Assembly (NCBI GenBank): GCA_022796795.1
Contig: JAAWJI010000003.1
Coordinates: forward strand, 91,218 to 155,217
From: Lachnospiraceae bacterium
Lineage (GTDB): Bacteria > Bacillota > Clostridia > Lachnospirales > Lachnospiraceae
Direction of reading: 5' to 3'
Length of the DNA: 64,000 nucleotides
A model generated the notes under the pieces. The model was not told the DNA's origin. It made no database searches and saw nothing but the letters and a program-made list of their open reading frames with translations. Below are positions 50,950 through 61,172 of the stretch, one piece after another (the stretch's first letter is position 1; the number at the start of each line of letters is the position of its first letter). Made by a program: the position numbers and the translations under genes.

Positions 50950-51453
50950 CTATCTTTTTTCTTTCCCTGCAGCTCTCTCCTGTATTCGTCGCTGCATGGG
51001 ACCGATCACCGAAGCCGGAACAAAGGCGCTTAAATCCCCGCCGAATTCCGCCACCTCTTTCACCGTGGTGGAACTCAGATAAGCGTATTCCAGGCTGGTG
51101 CTCAAAAACATGGTATCAATATCCGGATTAATGATGCGGTTGGTCTGGGCCATCTGCAGCTCGTAGTCAAAATCCGTAATCGCCCGCAGCCCCCGCACAA
51201 TAATCTTTGCCTCCGAGGCCCTGGCAAACTCTGCCAGAAGGCCGGTAAAGGACTCTATCCGTACATTAGGAAGCTCTGCTGTCACTTCCTCTAACATCTT
51301 AACACGTTCCTCCACGGAAAACAACGGACTTTTTGCCCGATTGTTCAAAACGCCCACAATCAGCTCGTCCACCACATGAGAGGAGCGGCGGATAATGTCC
51401 AGATGTCCAAAGGTGACCGGGTCAAAGCTGCCCGCATAAATTGCTCGAATCAT
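50950..51453 (-). CDS. coaD: Phosphopantetheine adenylyltransferase
   Basis: This 167-aa enzyme makes dephospho-CoA from phosphopantetheine and ATP, the fourth step of coenzyme A synthesis. The nucleotidyl transferase motif is [17 protein letters not shown] (TxGH-type). [23 protein letters not shown]-like [12 protein letters not shown] and the C-terminal [14 protein letters not shown] match the family. It overlaps rsmD by four bases. Confidence 0.97.
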   Translation of the reverse strand: MIRAIYAGSFDPVTFGHLDIIRRSSHVVDELIVGVLNNRAKSPLFSVEERVKMLEEVTAELPNVRIESFTGLLAEFARASEAKIIVRGLRAITDFDYELQMAQTNRIINPDIDTMFLSTSLEYAYLSSTTVKEVAEFGGDLSAFVPASVIGPMQRRIQERAAGKEKR

Positions 51454-52016
51454 AGGGTATCCTCTCCGGCACGTGTGAAAAACACGTGCTGATTTGTCTT
51501 ATATTTTTTGATTCTCAACAGGGAGAATCCGTATTCTTCTGTATATTCCAACGGCTCCCCAAGCTTTGTCTCCAGGATAATCCAGGTATCTTCCTTCACA
51601 AGGCCGGAGTGGGACAGGAAACAAAAAACCTGATGCTCCAGACCCTTTCCGTAAGGGGGATCCAGGAAAATAAAATCAAAGGGCTCCTGATCTTTAAGCC
51701 TTTCAAGGCCGCTCTGTACATTCATAACCAAAACCTGGGCGGATTTCTCCAGCTTTGCTGCCTGCAGATTCTTCCGGATACATGCGGAAGCCTTAGGGCT
51801 TTGCTCCACAAAAACAGCCTGGGAGGCTCCCCGGCTTAAGGCCTCGATGCCAATGGCGCCGCTTCCAGCAAAGAGATCCAAAAACCTGCAGTCCGCCAGA
51901 TAGGGCTGACAGATATTAAAGAGGGTCTCCTTGATCCGGTCCGTGGTGGGCCGGGTGTCCAGTCCGGGAACCGTACACAGAGGAGTATTTCTTGCAAGTC
52001 CTGCAATCACTCTCAT
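51450..52016 (-). CDS. rsmD: 16S rRNA (guanine966-N2)-methyltransferase
   Basis: This 188-aa enzyme methylates G966 of 16S rRNA. It starts [13 protein letters not shown] with [14 protein letters not shown]. The SAM site is [20 protein letters not shown] and the catalytic block is [15 protein letters not shown] (DPPY, N6/N2-adenine or guanine type). It overlaps the upstream fusion gene and downstream coaD by four bases each. Confidence 0.96.
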   Translation of the reverse strand: MRVIAGLARNTPLCTVPGLDTRPTTDRIKETLFNICQPYLADCRFLDLFAGSGAIGIEALSRGASQAVFVEQSPKASACIRKNLQAAKLEKSAQVLVMNVQSGLERLKDQEPFDFIFLDPPYGKGLEHQVFCFLSHSGLVKEDTWIILETKLGEPLEYTEEYGFSLLRIKKYKTNQHVFFTRAGEDTL

Positions 52017-53833
52017 GCCCGCACCTGTCCTGTTCCGTAGATCTCATATTTGCTGGAGGTCAAAGCTTCCAGGCCCATGGGGCCTCTGGCGTGAAGCTTC
52101 TGGGTGCTGATGCCAATCTCCGCCCCGAAGCCAAACTCAAATCCGTCTGTAAAGCGGGTGGAGGCGTTGACATAGACAGCCGCCGCGTCCACCTCCTTCA
52201 AAAACTGTTCTGCGTGATCCTGGTTGTTTGTAATGATTGCTTCTGAATGGCCGGTATTGTACCGGTTAATGTGGGCAATGGCCTCCTCCAGGGAGGAAAC
52301 GGTTTTCACAGAGAGAATGTAGTCCAGGTACTCCATTCCCCAGTCAGCTTCTGTGGCCGCTGTCATGGAAACTGCTGCCCGTGCCTTCTCATCCCCCCGA
52401 AGCTCCACCTGCTTTTCTTGCAGCCGTTTTTCCAAAAGAGGCAGGAATTCCTCTGTCATAGATTCGTGGACGATCAGGGATTCACAGGCATTGCATACGC
52501 CAATGCGCTGGGTCTTGGCATTGTAGATGATATCCAGGGCCATGGAAATATCCGCCCCCTCATCCACATAAATATGGCAGTTTCCCGATCCTGTCTCAAT
52601 CACGGGAATGGTGCTGTTGTGAACCACGGTATAAATTAATCCTGCGCTGCCCCTGGGAATCAGCACGTCCACATACTGATCCATCCGCATAAAGGCTGCC
52701 GCCGTCTCCCGGCTAGTTCCGCCGATCAGCTGCACCGCATCCTCCGTCTTTCCAGCCTGAGCCAGGGCTCTTCGAAGGGAGTCCACAATGGCCTGATTGG
52801 AATGAATGGCATCGCTTCCGCCCCGGAGGATCACAGCATTTCCGGTTTTGAAGCAGAGGCCGAAAGCATCTGCCGTTACATTGGGTCTGGCCTCATAGAT
52901 AATTCCCACCACGCCCAGGGGCACACGCACCTGACGTATGTGAAGGCCGTTTGGAGGCCTGCGCTCCGACAGAAGGCTACCAATGGGATCCGGAAGGGAT
53001 GCCACCTGGAGAAGTCCCTCCTGCATGGATACAATTCGGTCGTGGGAAAGTTTTAAGCGGTCCAAAAGCCCCTCAGGCATACCCTTTGCTCTTCCCGCCT
53101 CCATATCCAAAGCATTGGCCGAAAGAATGAGCTCTTCGTCCACAAGGAGCTGTTTGGCCGCAAGCTCCAGCACCTGATTCTTTTCCTCTGTGGTCAGGCA
53201 GGCAAGCAGGGGCTCCGCTGCCTTTGCCTTGGAGCCTATGGAATCAAGGCTTTCCAGACAGCGCTGCTGGGTGATAAGTTTCTGAGGCGTTTTGTCAAAT
53301 GCTTCAAAAGGCACTTTGGGAAAGACCTGGAATTCAAATGCCAGGGCAACTGTGGTAAGCCCTGGCCAGGCCTCCTGATACCGGTCATAGAAACCTCCGC
53401 CATAGCCTACCCGGTGCAGGGCCTCATCAAAGGCTACCCCGGGAAGAAGCAACAAGGCATCCGCTTCCCTGGCAGGAACAAGTCCTTCCCTAGGCTCCAG
53501 GATTCCGAAATATCCCTGTTCCAGCTGGTCAAAGCTTTCTATGTAATAGAACTCCATTTCCTTTCCCTGAACCCTTGGCACAGCTACCCGCTTCCCGTCT
53601 GCCCAGGCTTTCTCTATAAGCATCCGGGTCTCCACCTCATGATTATAATCCATATAGGCGTAAATGCAGGAGGACGCCTGATATTCCGGCTGGGCCATCA
53701 GCCGCTTCGTAATCTCCTGACTCCAGGCGTGGATCTGGCTCTCTGTCTGGCTTCTGCGGAGGCTTTGCACCTCTTTGCGCACCGCCTTCTTTTCTTCCAT
53801 GATTGCTTGTCGATTGTCCTGTTTTGCTTCCAT
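52013..53833 (-). CDS. proA: Fusion of 5-formyltetrahydrofolate cyclo-ligase and glutamate-5-semialdehyde dehydrogenase
   Basis: This 607-aa protein joins two complete enzymes. Residues about 10-195 are a 5-formyltetrahydrofolate cyclo-ligase: the basic ATP-binding [28 protein letters not shown], and [20 protein letters not shown]. From about 215 the sequence is ProA (gamma-glutamyl phosphate reductase) of the usual 400-residue size, with [18 protein letters not shown] and the catalytic Cys in [13 protein letters not shown]. ProA works next to ProB, encoded upstream in the same operon. The first half has no known link to proline. The start at 53833 follows AGAGGAAT; an upstream in-frame codon would overlap the DUF896 gene. 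Confidence 0.92.
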   Translation of the reverse strand: MEAKQDNRQAIMEEKKAVRKEVQSLRRSQTESQIHAWSQEITKRLMAQPEYQASSCIYAYMDYNHEVETRMLIEKAWADGKRVAVPRVQGKEMEFYYIESFDQLEQGYFGILEPREGLVPAREADALLLLPGVAFDEALHRVGYGGGFYDRYQEAWPGLTTVALAFEFQVFPKVPFEAFDKTPQKLITQQRCLESLDSIGSKAKAAEPLLACLTTEEKNQVLELAAKQLLVDEELILSANALDMEAGRAKGMPEGLLDRLKLSHDRIVSMQEGLLQVASLPDPIGSLLSERRPPNGLHIRQVRVPLGVVGIIYEARPNVTADAFGLCFKTGNAVILRGGSDAIHSNQAIVDSLRRALAQAGKTEDAVQLIGGTSRETAAAFMRMDQYVDVLIPRGSAGLIYTVVHNSTIPVIETGSGNCHIYVDEGADISMALDIIYNAKTQRIGVCNACESLIVHESMTEEFLPLLEKRLQEKQVELRGDEKARAAVSMTAATEADWGMEYLDYILSVKTVSSLEEAIAHINRYNTGHSEAIITNNQDHAEQFLKEVDAAAVYVNASTRFTDGFEFGFGAEIGISTQKLHARGPMGLEALTSSKYEIYGTGQVRA

Positions 53834-53855
53834 ACATTCCTCTTTTCTGCCCCTC

Positions 53856-54095
53856 TTACTGAGGGATTCCATTGGATTTGGAAGGCTTTCCTCCAAATTT
53901 TTCTCCCAGATTGGTGATGCTTCCATCCTCTTCCTGAATATTGATCTGATTCATCTGCCCCCGCAGGTTACTGCGGATGGTTTCAATATATTCCCGGCGA
54001 AGCTGGGCCTGCTCCTGCTTTTCCTTATTGGTCAGACCCTCGGCCTTGGATTTATGGTAAAGTTCGTTGATTCTTGCGATTTTTTTCTCATCCAT
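53856..54095 (-). CDS. DUF896 (YnzC-like) family protein
   Basis: This 79-aa soluble helical protein matches YnzC-type DUF896: [20 protein letters not shown] and [19 protein letters not shown]. Bacillus YnzC is a small protein associated with the SOS response operon, but its activity is not known. Here it sits inside the proline operon, between the patatin gene and the fusion gene. The C-terminus is unstructured. Confidence 0.9.
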   Translation of the reverse strand: MDEKKIARINELYHKSKAEGLTNKEKQEQAQLRREYIETIRSNLRGQMNQINIQEEDGSITNLGEKFGGKPSKSNGIPQ

Positions 54096-54197
54096 TCTGA
54101 AATATCCTGTTCTCTTTTTCGTGGCGGGCTATGTTTCCTGATTTTCCCTTTATGTTTCTCTGAAGCTTTGTGTCAAAACACCGCAGGATCCCAGCCT

Positions 54198-55052
54198 CTA
54201 TGAAATATGCAGGTAGGTCTTCAGCTGAGGAAAGATTTCCCGTGCGTAGTCGTAGCCGTGCTGATAGAAGGCGGTCAAAACCTGTCTGTCATCCTCTGTA
54301 TTTTTCACCACCGGAACCTGGGGACGGATTACAAACACATGTCCCCGCTCTTCCAGGTTTTCAATAAGCTCCATGGTGCGGTTGTACATAGCCGCACGGT
54401 ATTTGATGGCCTGCACAAGCCTGGGATATTTCTGGTACATAATCCGGGCCATGCGCAGGGACTTTCTGGCAGGTTTCTTTCGATATCCCTTTTCCCGGGT
54501 CAGCACGATCACATTGTGCCGAATGCCGTCCCGGAAAGCCTTGCGAAGGGGAATGGAATCCGCTACGCCCCCGTCCAGCATAGGAATGCCATCCACATGT
54601 ACCATGGGGGACACAATGGGCAGGCTGCTGGAGGCCCGACAGATCTGCATAAGCCGCTCCCGGCTTTCCCTCTCCTGCAAATAGGCCGCCTCGCCTGTCA
54701 GGCAGTTGGTAGCCGTCAGAATACAGGTCTGTTCAGACTGAAAGAACCTGTCGTAGTCATAGGGAAATATGGTGTTGGGGAAAATATCAAAAATCAGCTC
54801 CATATTAAATAAGCTGTGGTTACGAATCAGATATTTCAATCCCACATAACTTCCGGCAGCCAGATAGTCAATGGTGCATTTCCTGGTTCTTCCCGGTTGA
54901 TGAGACACATAATTCACTGCGTTGCAGGCTCCTGCGGATACGCCGATGACATAGGGCAGATACAGATCCTCCTCCATCAGATAATCCAATACGCCTGCGG
55001 TAAAGACTCCCCGGGTGCCTCCTCCCTCCAGAATCAAACCGGTCTTTCTCAT
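54198..55052 (-). CDS. Patatin-like phospholipase (YjjU family)
   Basis: This 284-aa hydrolase has the oxyanion motif GGGTRGVFTAGVLDYL at residues 10-25, the nucleophile elbow GVSAGACNAV (Ser in GxSxG) and the Asp of the catalytic dyad in PMLDGGVADSIPL. It is expected to hydrolyse phospholipid or a related ester at the membrane. The start overlaps the proB stop by four bases. The 102-base gap to the DUF896 gene is the only sizeable gap nearby. Confidence 0.92.
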   Translation of the reverse strand: MRKTGLILEGGGTRGVFTAGVLDYLMEEDLYLPYVIGVSAGACNAVNYVSHQPGRTRKCTIDYLAAGSYVGLKYLIRNHSLFNMELIFDIFPNTIFPYDYDRFFQSEQTCILTATNCLTGEAAYLQERESRERLMQICRASSSLPIVSPMVHVDGIPMLDGGVADSIPLRKAFRDGIRHNVIVLTREKGYRKKPARKSLRMARIMYQKYPRLVQAIKYRAAMYNRTMELIENLEERGHVFVIRPQVPVVKNTEDDRQVLTAFYQHGYDYAREIFPQLKTYLHIS

Positions 55053-55906
55053 ACATTCATCTCCTCTAAAAAGCGTTTCAGTCGAAATTCCTTTTTCGGA
55101 TCTGCCAAAAAGAGAGTCCCCACCTGTTTGCCCTCCAGAATCTCATGGATCACTCCCACATCCCGGCCGTTTGCAATCACCATATCGGCTCCGGCCGTAG
55201 TGGCCAGACGGGCAGCGGAAAGCTTAGTAGCCATTCCTCCGGTCCCCACATCACTGGCCGCATCCTTTCCCATGGAAAGCAGCTCCTCATTCAGGTGTTC
55301 CACCAGATGGATGAAGCGGGCATCTGGGTTGCGGTTGGGATCATCCGTGTACAGTCCATCAATATCCGACAGCAGGATCAGAAGATCCGCGTGGATCAGG
55401 GCTGCCACTACAGCAGACAAGGTATCATTGTCTCCAAACTGCTCCAGACGATTCAGCTCATAAGTAGACACGGTGTCATTCTCATTGACAATGGGAACGG
55501 CTCCCAGCATCAAAAGCTCTTCAAAGGTATTCTGGGCATTATGCCGGTTGTGATCGTTGACCATGGTATTGCGGGTCATAAGGATCTGAGCCGCCACCTG
55601 ATTGTATTCTCCAAAGAGCTTTTGATAGACCATCATAAGCCTCCCCTGGCCTACAGCCGCGCAGGCCTGCTTGGTGGCAATGGCCACGGGACGTCCCTTT
55701 AAGCCCACAGCCTTGCGGCCTACGGCAATGGCGCCGGAGGTGACAAGCACCACCTCACGGCCCTGGTTGCGAAGATCCGTCAGCTCCCGGACCAGACGTT
55801 CCATTTTTATCAGATCCAGAGCTCCCGTCTCCGGATGGGTCAGGGTAGATGAGCCTACCTTTATGACAATCCTCTTTTTTCCTCTCAACAGTTCTTCGTA
55901 ATTCAT
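55049..55906 (-). CDS. proB: Glutamate 5-kinase, short form without PUA domain
   Basis: This 285-aa enzyme phosphorylates glutamate in the first step of proline synthesis. The amino acid kinase core is present: RIVIKVGSSTLTHPETG, VLVTSGAIAVGRKAVGL, NENDTVSTYELNRLEQFGDN and DIDGLYTDDPNRNPDARFI. It ends with the kinase domain; the C-terminal PUA domain of the E. coli enzyme is absent. The ATG at 55906 has GGGAGGAACG before it; the upstream extension of 19 residues is unlike the family. Confidence 0.95.
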   Translation of the reverse strand: MNYEELLRGKKRIVIKVGSSTLTHPETGALDLIKMERLVRELTDLRNQGREVVLVTSGAIAVGRKAVGLKGRPVAIATKQACAAVGQGRLMMVYQKLFGEYNQVAAQILMTRNTMVNDHNRHNAQNTFEELLMLGAVPIVNENDTVSTYELNRLEQFGDNDTLSAVVAALIHADLLILLSDIDGLYTDDPNRNPDARFIHLVEHLNEELLSMGKDAASDVGTGGMATKLSAARLATTAGADMVIANGRDVGVIHEILEGKQVGTLFLADPKKEFRLKRFLEEMNV

Positions 55907-55998
55907 TCGTTCCTCCCCGGACAGACAGGAAAATTTTTCCTGCCGTCTGTTCCTATACTCCATATTAATTTACACCATTCGTAAAAGAATCGCAAGTG

Positions 55999-56577
55999 CT
56001 AACTAGAGTAATTCTCCAGAAAATCATAGAGCTCCTGCTCAGTTACCACACCCTTGCCTGTGCAAATTTCCTGCTGCAGCTCCTCAGGCAGATCCCCGAT
56101 GGAAATCTCTGTGTACTCATAAATGGTTTCCTGATCTGCGTTATAAATATTCACATAGCCAAATTCTTCAATAAGGTAATAGGTGTACTCAGTTTCCGCC
56201 TGTACGGCGTCCGCAGGAAGCCCGGTTTCCAGAAGCGAATGGTCCGTCTCCTCCTCTGCTCCTCCCATATCGGCTTGTTCCCCGGCCTTAGTCTCCAGGC
56301 TGTCAATTCCCTGTGGATCCTTAGGGTCTCCTGATCCCGAAGGCTTTCCCTGTCCGAAGCTTGTCTCCTGGTCTCCCAGCGCATCCTCTTTGTTTTCCCC
56401 TGACGTTTCTGGCTCTTTTCGATTCCCTGCCTCCTCCCCGGCCGGCTGCTGCTCCGCCTCCAGCTCAGTTCCAAAGTTCTGGTCCTGCTGATACCGGTCT
56501 GAATACAGGTAGGTGGAATAATAGGCCAATCCACACAGCGCGCAGAAGGAAAACAATCCCAGCACTGCTTTTTTCAT
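55999..56577 (-). CDS. Exported protein with a BofC-like C-terminal domain
   Basis: This 192-aa protein has a signal or membrane segment at the N-terminus (VLGLFSFCALCGLAYYSTY), an acidic Glu/Gly/Ser-rich middle region of about 80 residues, and a compact C-terminal domain (YTYYLIEEFGYVNIYNADQE, then ELQQEICTGKGVVTEQEL). The last part resembles the BofC C-terminal domain, which in Bacillus inhibits the SpoIVB protease in the forespore. That match is from memory and modest. The ATG at 56577 follows AGGAGG. Confidence 0.7.
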   Translation of the reverse strand: MKKAVLGLFSFCALCGLAYYSTYLYSDRYQQDQNFGTELEAEQQPAGEEAGNRKEPETSGENKEDALGDQETSFGQGKPSGSGDPKDPQGIDSLETKAGEQADMGGAEEETDHSLLETGLPADAVQAETEYTYYLIEEFGYVNIYNADQETIYEYTEISIGDLPEELQQEICTGKGVVTEQELYDFLENYSS

Positions 56578-56647
56578 ACAAAAACCCTCCTTTTTCCTTA
56601 GTATGAGCAAAAAGAAGGGTTTTCAATCCTGTTTTTGGAATTCCATT

Positions 56648-58306
56648 TTACAATAGATGGACCTTTTTCAGAATACGGGCCAGGGTGCGCCCTTTGGGAA
56701 AGCTTAAAAGCTCCGCCTCCGTTACCCCCTGGAGCACCAGGATAAAGATCCCGTATACCAGCACGGCAAAGGGCAGGCAAATGCAGAGAGTGATGAGATT
56801 TCCCAGAATTTCGTTCAGGAAATCGTAAATAAGCCAGCTGGAAATCCCCATAATGGCAGAGGACAGAATGGGCACTAAAAAGGTACGCCGCAGCTCCTGC
56901 CGGTAGCGCAGATGCTTCCGGATGGCAATGCCGTTTAAGACACACATAATCAGGGCAAAGAACACATAGGAAGCCATGACCGCATAGATTCCCAGGTCAC
57001 CTGTCAGCACCAGAACCACCAGAAGCACCAGATGCAGCACTAGAGCCACCGCCGCGTGAATCACCGGCAGGCGCATCTGATCAATACCCTGGAGAATTCC
57101 GTTGGTCAGGGTGGACAGGCCGCAAAATACTACGGAAACCGAACCGTACAGAAGCAGTTTCCCGGAAAGCTCCACCCCCTCGTGAAACAAAAGCTCTACA
57201 ATGGGGCTTCCCAAGGCCATGAGCCCCACCGCCGAGGGGATACAGACCATCATGACCATGCGGATCGCCCCGTCTGTTTTTCTCTGCATCTCCCGGGTGC
57301 TGCCGGAAATCCGGGCTGCGGTCAAAGCCGGAATGGTGGAGGCTGACAGAGCGGAAGCCACGGCAATGGGAACATTGGTCAGAAGCTTATATTTTCCTGT
57401 AAAGGCTCCCCACTGCTGGCTTACCGTGAGAGGATCCTCCTTCAGCACATCCAGCATGAGATATTTAAACACGCCCTGATCAATGATGCCGTTTACGTTA
57501 TAGATGGCCGTGCTCAGAATTACGGGAAGAATGGTTAAGAGCAGGGTTTTCATCAGACTGGAATAGCTGAGAAGCCGCCTGGTTTGATCTTTCTTTATCC
57601 TTCGCTGGAGAACCCGGTTGTACAAAAGCATTACAGCAATCAGAAACAAAAGACCGGCCAGAGCCCCTGCCGAGGTACCAAGAGTGCTTCCCGCCGCACC
57701 GTAGGAGGCGGCGGTTGTTCCCTGTAAGATTCCGGCCTCCTGGTCAAGCTCGAGGCCATAGCGAAACAGCCATCCGGCGGCGGCAATGCTGACAATGGCA
57801 TTGACAATCTGCTCAATAATCTGGGAGACCGCCGTGGGCATCATGGTTCCCAGTCCCTGGAAATAGCCCCGGATCACGCCCATAATAGCCAGAATAAACA
57901 CTGCTGCTGCCAGAACCTTCAGGGCCGGCGAGCTCTGGGGCGTATGCACCACCTCAGAGGCCAGAAAATCCGCGCAGAAAAACGTAAACAAAGCGCCAAC
58001 GGCGCCTGCGGCCAGGGCAAACATCATGGCTCCCCGGAACAGACGCATAGCGTTTCGGTATTGATTCAGCTTTACCCGGGCCGCCACCAGCTTGGACACT
58101 GCCAGGGGAAGGCTATAGGAGGAAATCAAAAGAATAATATTATAGATCTCAAAAGCGCCGGAATAGTAATCCATCCCCACGTCCCCGATTATATTATTCA
58201 CAGGAATCCGGTAAAGCATGCCAATGATGCGTACCAGTATGGAAGCCGCAGCCAGGATGCTTCCCTGAACAATATAGTTAGATTTCGATGATCTCCTGTT
58301 TGCCAT
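56648..58306 (-). CDS. Polysaccharide flippase-like protein (MATE/MVF family, YtgP/SpoVB-like)
   Basis: This 552-aa polytopic protein has about fourteen hydrophobic segments and the MVF/MATE-like start RIIGMLYRIPVNNIIGD. The family moves lipid-linked cell-wall or surface-polymer precursors across the membrane. SpoVB acts in spore cortex formation and YtgP in growth; the sequence does not separate them. It has no clear partner in the operon. The start has AAGAGGAAG upstream. Confidence 0.9.
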   Translation of the reverse strand: MANRRSSKSNYIVQGSILAAASILVRIIGMLYRIPVNNIIGDVGMDYYSGAFEIYNIILLISSYSLPLAVSKLVAARVKLNQYRNAMRLFRGAMMFALAAGAVGALFTFFCADFLASEVVHTPQSSPALKVLAAAVFILAIMGVIRGYFQGLGTMMPTAVSQIIEQIVNAIVSIAAAGWLFRYGLELDQEAGILQGTTAASYGAAGSTLGTSAGALAGLLFLIAVMLLYNRVLQRRIKKDQTRRLLSYSSLMKTLLLTILPVILSTAIYNVNGIIDQGVFKYLMLDVLKEDPLTVSQQWGAFTGKYKLLTNVPIAVASALSASTIPALTAARISGSTREMQRKTDGAIRMVMMVCIPSAVGLMALGSPIVELLFHEGVELSGKLLLYGSVSVVFCGLSTLTNGILQGIDQMRLPVIHAAVALVLHLVLLVVLVLTGDLGIYAVMASYVFFALIMCVLNGIAIRKHLRYRQELRRTFLVPILSSAIMGISSWLIYDFLNEILGNLITLCICLPFAVLVYGIFILVLQGVTEAELLSFPKGRTLARILKKVHLL

Positions 58307-58416
58307 GAATCTTCCTCTTATCTTATGTAAGCAGTATGTTCCAAATAGGGGAATTCTATTCCCGGCGGAAGGGAGAGGCTCTGCCTGTATGTAACTGCCT
58401 CTCTGCCGGACCCCTT

Positions 58417-59595
58417 TTACTGGATTACCACGTCGTTTGCATAATCTTCCCAGATAATGCAGATAAAGGTGGTGCCTGTATTCAGCATAATCTCATTTCC
58501 CTCAGTATCATAATACCGGGCCGGGGTTCCCAATTCTCCCGGATTGGACCAGCTGCCCTCCACCATTTTGCCTTCGGTGAACACCGTGCATTTGCCGCCC
58601 ACTCTCTGAGTGGCAAAAGACAGATAGTCCTTGGCATCCAGCACATTTCCCTCGCAATACTGGAAAATCACATTTTTCACAGACACCTGCTTGCCTGTAA
58701 GCTCATCCATGTGGGGATTTCCGTAGGTGGAACGGTAATACAGGTGATCCCCCTCATTGTACTGGAAAGTGGCCTTAACGCCGCCGAAGCCGTTTTTCCC
58801 GCCGGTTCCGCCAGGCTGCAAAAAGGTGGCGTCCGGATATCCCTCATAGGTAACCACCTGTCCGTCCGGGGCAAAGCGGAATTTCCGGGGAAATTCCTCC
58901 TTCCGCTCTGTCCGGTATCCCTTTTTCTCAATATCCTGGGGAATCCGGGAGGGAAATGCATAGAGGGTGTGCTCTGAGGCTTTTCCCGGCCGGTTAATGC
59001 GGTCGTACATGGCTGTGGCCGGGCTCTTGATCCCGGCGGTTCCGCCAGACAACACGTCATATTTTCCGCTGTTCAGGTCGTCCAGGGCGTAGATGGCCTG
59101 TCCGAAATGACAGTAAATGGCGTCAAATTCCTGGGCAAAATGAAGATAATACTGACGGCAGCTGCGGACAGAGCCGATGCGATCCAGATCCTCCCAGTCC
59201 TGGAAGAGTCCCATCCAGCGGGTGATCCGTCCCTCCACGGCACATTCGTAGATGACGCCGGCATTGGAGACCCCGGACATGGGCAGGGCCGCCGCCGTAT
59301 TGTTAAGCATAATAGCCAGAGGCCGTTTCTTTGCCATCTCCACAGGGATCCACTCCCCAGTGAGGCTGCTGCGAGTCTTTCCGTCCACCACGGCCCAGAA
59401 GTTTTCTTCCTCTTCTTCTGTGGACTCCTGCGTCGGATCTGCAGCCTGCAGGATTTCCGCCTCCGTATTAAAGAAGGTGCTGCTGCCCGCATCCCCGGTA
59501 TTGCCTGGATCCCCCTCTTCTGTTTTTGCGCAACCATATATTCCCACAGCCAGCAAAAACAGCAAAGCAGCGATCCATATGCTTTGCTTTTTCAT
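58417..59595 (-). CDS. DUF3048 family lipoprotein (YerB-like)
   Basis: This 392-aa exported lipoprotein has a signal peptide ending in IYGC (lipobox) at about residue 22. A Thr/Glu-rich linker follows. The DUF3048 domain starts near residue 75 (RPLAIMLNNTAAALPMSGVS), with VRSCRQYYLHFAQEFDAIYC in its middle. Two halves of the DUF3048 fold are present. YerB-type proteins are of unknown function. The preferred start is ATG at 59595, because upstream in-frame codons add residues before the signal peptide. It follows ybeY by 16 bases. Confidence 0.88.
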   Translation of the reverse strand: MKKQSIWIAALLFLLAVGIYGCAKTEEGDPGNTGDAGSSTFFNTEAEILQAADPTQESTEEEEENFWAVVDGKTRSSLTGEWIPVEMAKKRPLAIMLNNTAAALPMSGVSNAGVIYECAVEGRITRWMGLFQDWEDLDRIGSVRSCRQYYLHFAQEFDAIYCHFGQAIYALDDLNSGKYDVLSGGTAGIKSPATAMYDRINRPGKASEHTLYAFPSRIPQDIEKKGYRTERKEEFPRKFRFAPDGQVVTYEGYPDATFLQPGGTGGKNGFGGVKATFQYNEGDHLYYRSTYGNPHMDELTGKQVSVKNVIFQYCEGNVLDAKDYLSFATQRVGGKCTVFTEGKMVEGSWSNPGELGTPARYYDTEGNEIMLNTGTTFICIIWEDYANDVVIQ

Positions 59596-59611
59596 AAAAT
59601 GATTCTCCTCA

Positions 59612-60109
59612 CTATCTTGTAATACGCAAGGCATCCAGAACCTGATTCTGTTTTGCCTCCATTTCCAGCGCTTCCTGAGAATTCCTGTGATCGTAGCCCA
59701 TAAGATGGAACATGCTGTGGGTAATCAAAAAGGCAAATTCCCGCAGGATGCTGTGACCATATTTTTCCGCCTGCTCCAGAACATGATCCTTGGATAGAAT
59801 AATATCTCCCAGCATCAATTCTCCTGTCTCCGGATTGAAATACTCCATATTCCGCTGCTCTACCAGAGAAAAATCTCCGGGAGCCGGATAGTCTGCCAGG
59901 GGAAAAGAAAGCACATCCGTGGGCCGGTCCATTCCCCGGTACTCCAGATTGATTTTATGAATTTCCTGGTCATTTGTCAAGAGCAGATCCACCTCGGCCT
60001 CGTAGGGACATCCCTCCTGCTCCAGGCATGCGGCGATTACCTCCCGGGCAGTCTCCTCCCAGTCAAAGCCCAGGGAGGCCTTGCCCTCCTCCTCCATATG
60101 CAATGTCAT
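59612..60109 (-). CDS. ybeY: Endoribonuclease YbeY (rRNA maturation)
   Basis: This 165-aa metallo-RNase is needed for 16S rRNA 3' end maturation and ribosome quality control. The zinc motif H-x3-H-x5-H is HSMFHLMGYDH, and TDVLSFPL is the second conserved block. It overlaps phoH by four bases, which is the common order in Firmicutes. The first about 25 residues are more variable. Confidence 0.95.
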   Translation of the reverse strand: MTLHMEEEGKASLGFDWEETAREVIAACLEQEGCPYEAEVDLLLTNDQEIHKINLEYRGMDRPTDVLSFPLADYPAPGDFSLVEQRNMEYFNPETGELMLGDIILSKDHVLEQAEKYGHSILREFAFLITHSMFHLMGYDHRNSQEALEMEAKQNQVLDALRITR

Positions 60110-61086
60110 CTTCTCTTTCTCTCCTCCCTGCGGGCAGTTTTTTTCTCATAATCCTCGTAGGCCTGTACAATTTTTTGCACCAGGGGATGTCGCACCACAT
60201 CCTTGCTGGTCAGGCTGCAAAATCCCACATCTTCCACCCGGGAAAGCACCCGCATGGCTATCTCCAGACCGGATTTGGCCCCCACTGGAAGATCCTTCTG
60301 GCTGGCGTCCCCGGTGACTATGACCTTGGAGCCGAATCCAATGCGTGTGAGAAACATTTTCATCTGCGCCGGCGTGGTATTCTGGGCCTCATCCAGAATA
60401 ATAAAGGCATTGTCCAGGGTACGTCCCCGCATATAGGCCAGAGGAGCCACCTCGATGAGGCCTTTTTCCATATTTTTCACAAAGCTTTCCGCCCCCATGA
60501 TCTGATACAGGGCGTCGTAGAGGGGACGAAGATAAGGATCCACCTTGCTCTGCAGATCTCCGGGCAAAAAGCCCAGCTTTTCTCCCGCCTCAATGGCCGG
60601 CCGGGTCAGAATGATCCTGCTTACCTCCCCGCTTTTAAAAGCGGTAATAGCCATGGCCATAGCCAGATAGGTTTTTCCGGTTCCCGCAGGCCCGGTGCCG
60701 AAGACGATCATCCGTTCCCGAATCAGGTCTACATACTGCTTTTGTCCCAGGGTCTTAGGCTTAATGGGCTTTCCCTGAATGGTATGGCAGATCAGGTCCC
60801 GGTCGATTTCCACCGCAGCCTGCTCCCTGCCTTCCATAGACAAAGAAAGCATATAGTCCACATTTTGCTCCTGAATCACATTTCCCCGCAGGGAAAGGGT
60901 TTTTAACTGCTCAAACACAGACTGCGCCTGCCGCACCCGTTCCCCGGAGCCCATGATCTTTAACATGCCGTCCCGGGAAACCACAGAAACCTCCAGGGTA
61001 CGCTCAATCTTTTTTACATAGGCATCAAACTGGCCGAAAATATTTTTTTCGTGCTCTGCCGGAATGTCTATGGTTACCTCTGTCAT
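60106..61086 (-). CDS. phoH: PhoH family P-loop ATPase
   Basis: This 326-aa protein has an N-terminal KH-like region (residues about 15-100) and a PhoH ATPase domain with Walker A FGTGPAGTGKTYLAMA and Walker B FIILDEAQNTTPAQM. The family acts with YbeY in RNA metabolism. The ATG at 61086 is preferred over an in-frame upstream codon because MTEVTIDIP fits the family start. The 163-base gap upstream, before yqfD, contains a short tandem repeat. Confidence 0.94.
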   Translation of the reverse strand: MTEVTIDIPAEHEKNIFGQFDAYVKKIERTLEVSVVSRDGMLKIMGSGERVRQAQSVFEQLKTLSLRGNVIQEQNVDYMLSLSMEGREQAAVEIDRDLICHTIQGKPIKPKTLGQKQYVDLIRERMIVFGTGPAGTGKTYLAMAMAITAFKSGEVSRIILTRPAIEAGEKLGFLPGDLQSKVDPYLRPLYDALYQIMGAESFVKNMEKGLIEVAPLAYMRGRTLDNAFIILDEAQNTTPAQMKMFLTRIGFGSKVIVTGDASQKDLPVGAKSGLEIAMRVLSRVEDVGFCSLTSKDVVRHPLVQKIVQAYEDYEKKTARREERKRR

Positions 61087-61172
61087 ACTCACGAATCTAA
61101 AGTCCCTTTCTCTTTCCGGAGCCTTCCCGGTTCCGTTTTTTGCTGATATTCCTGCGGCCGGCAAATCAAGCG

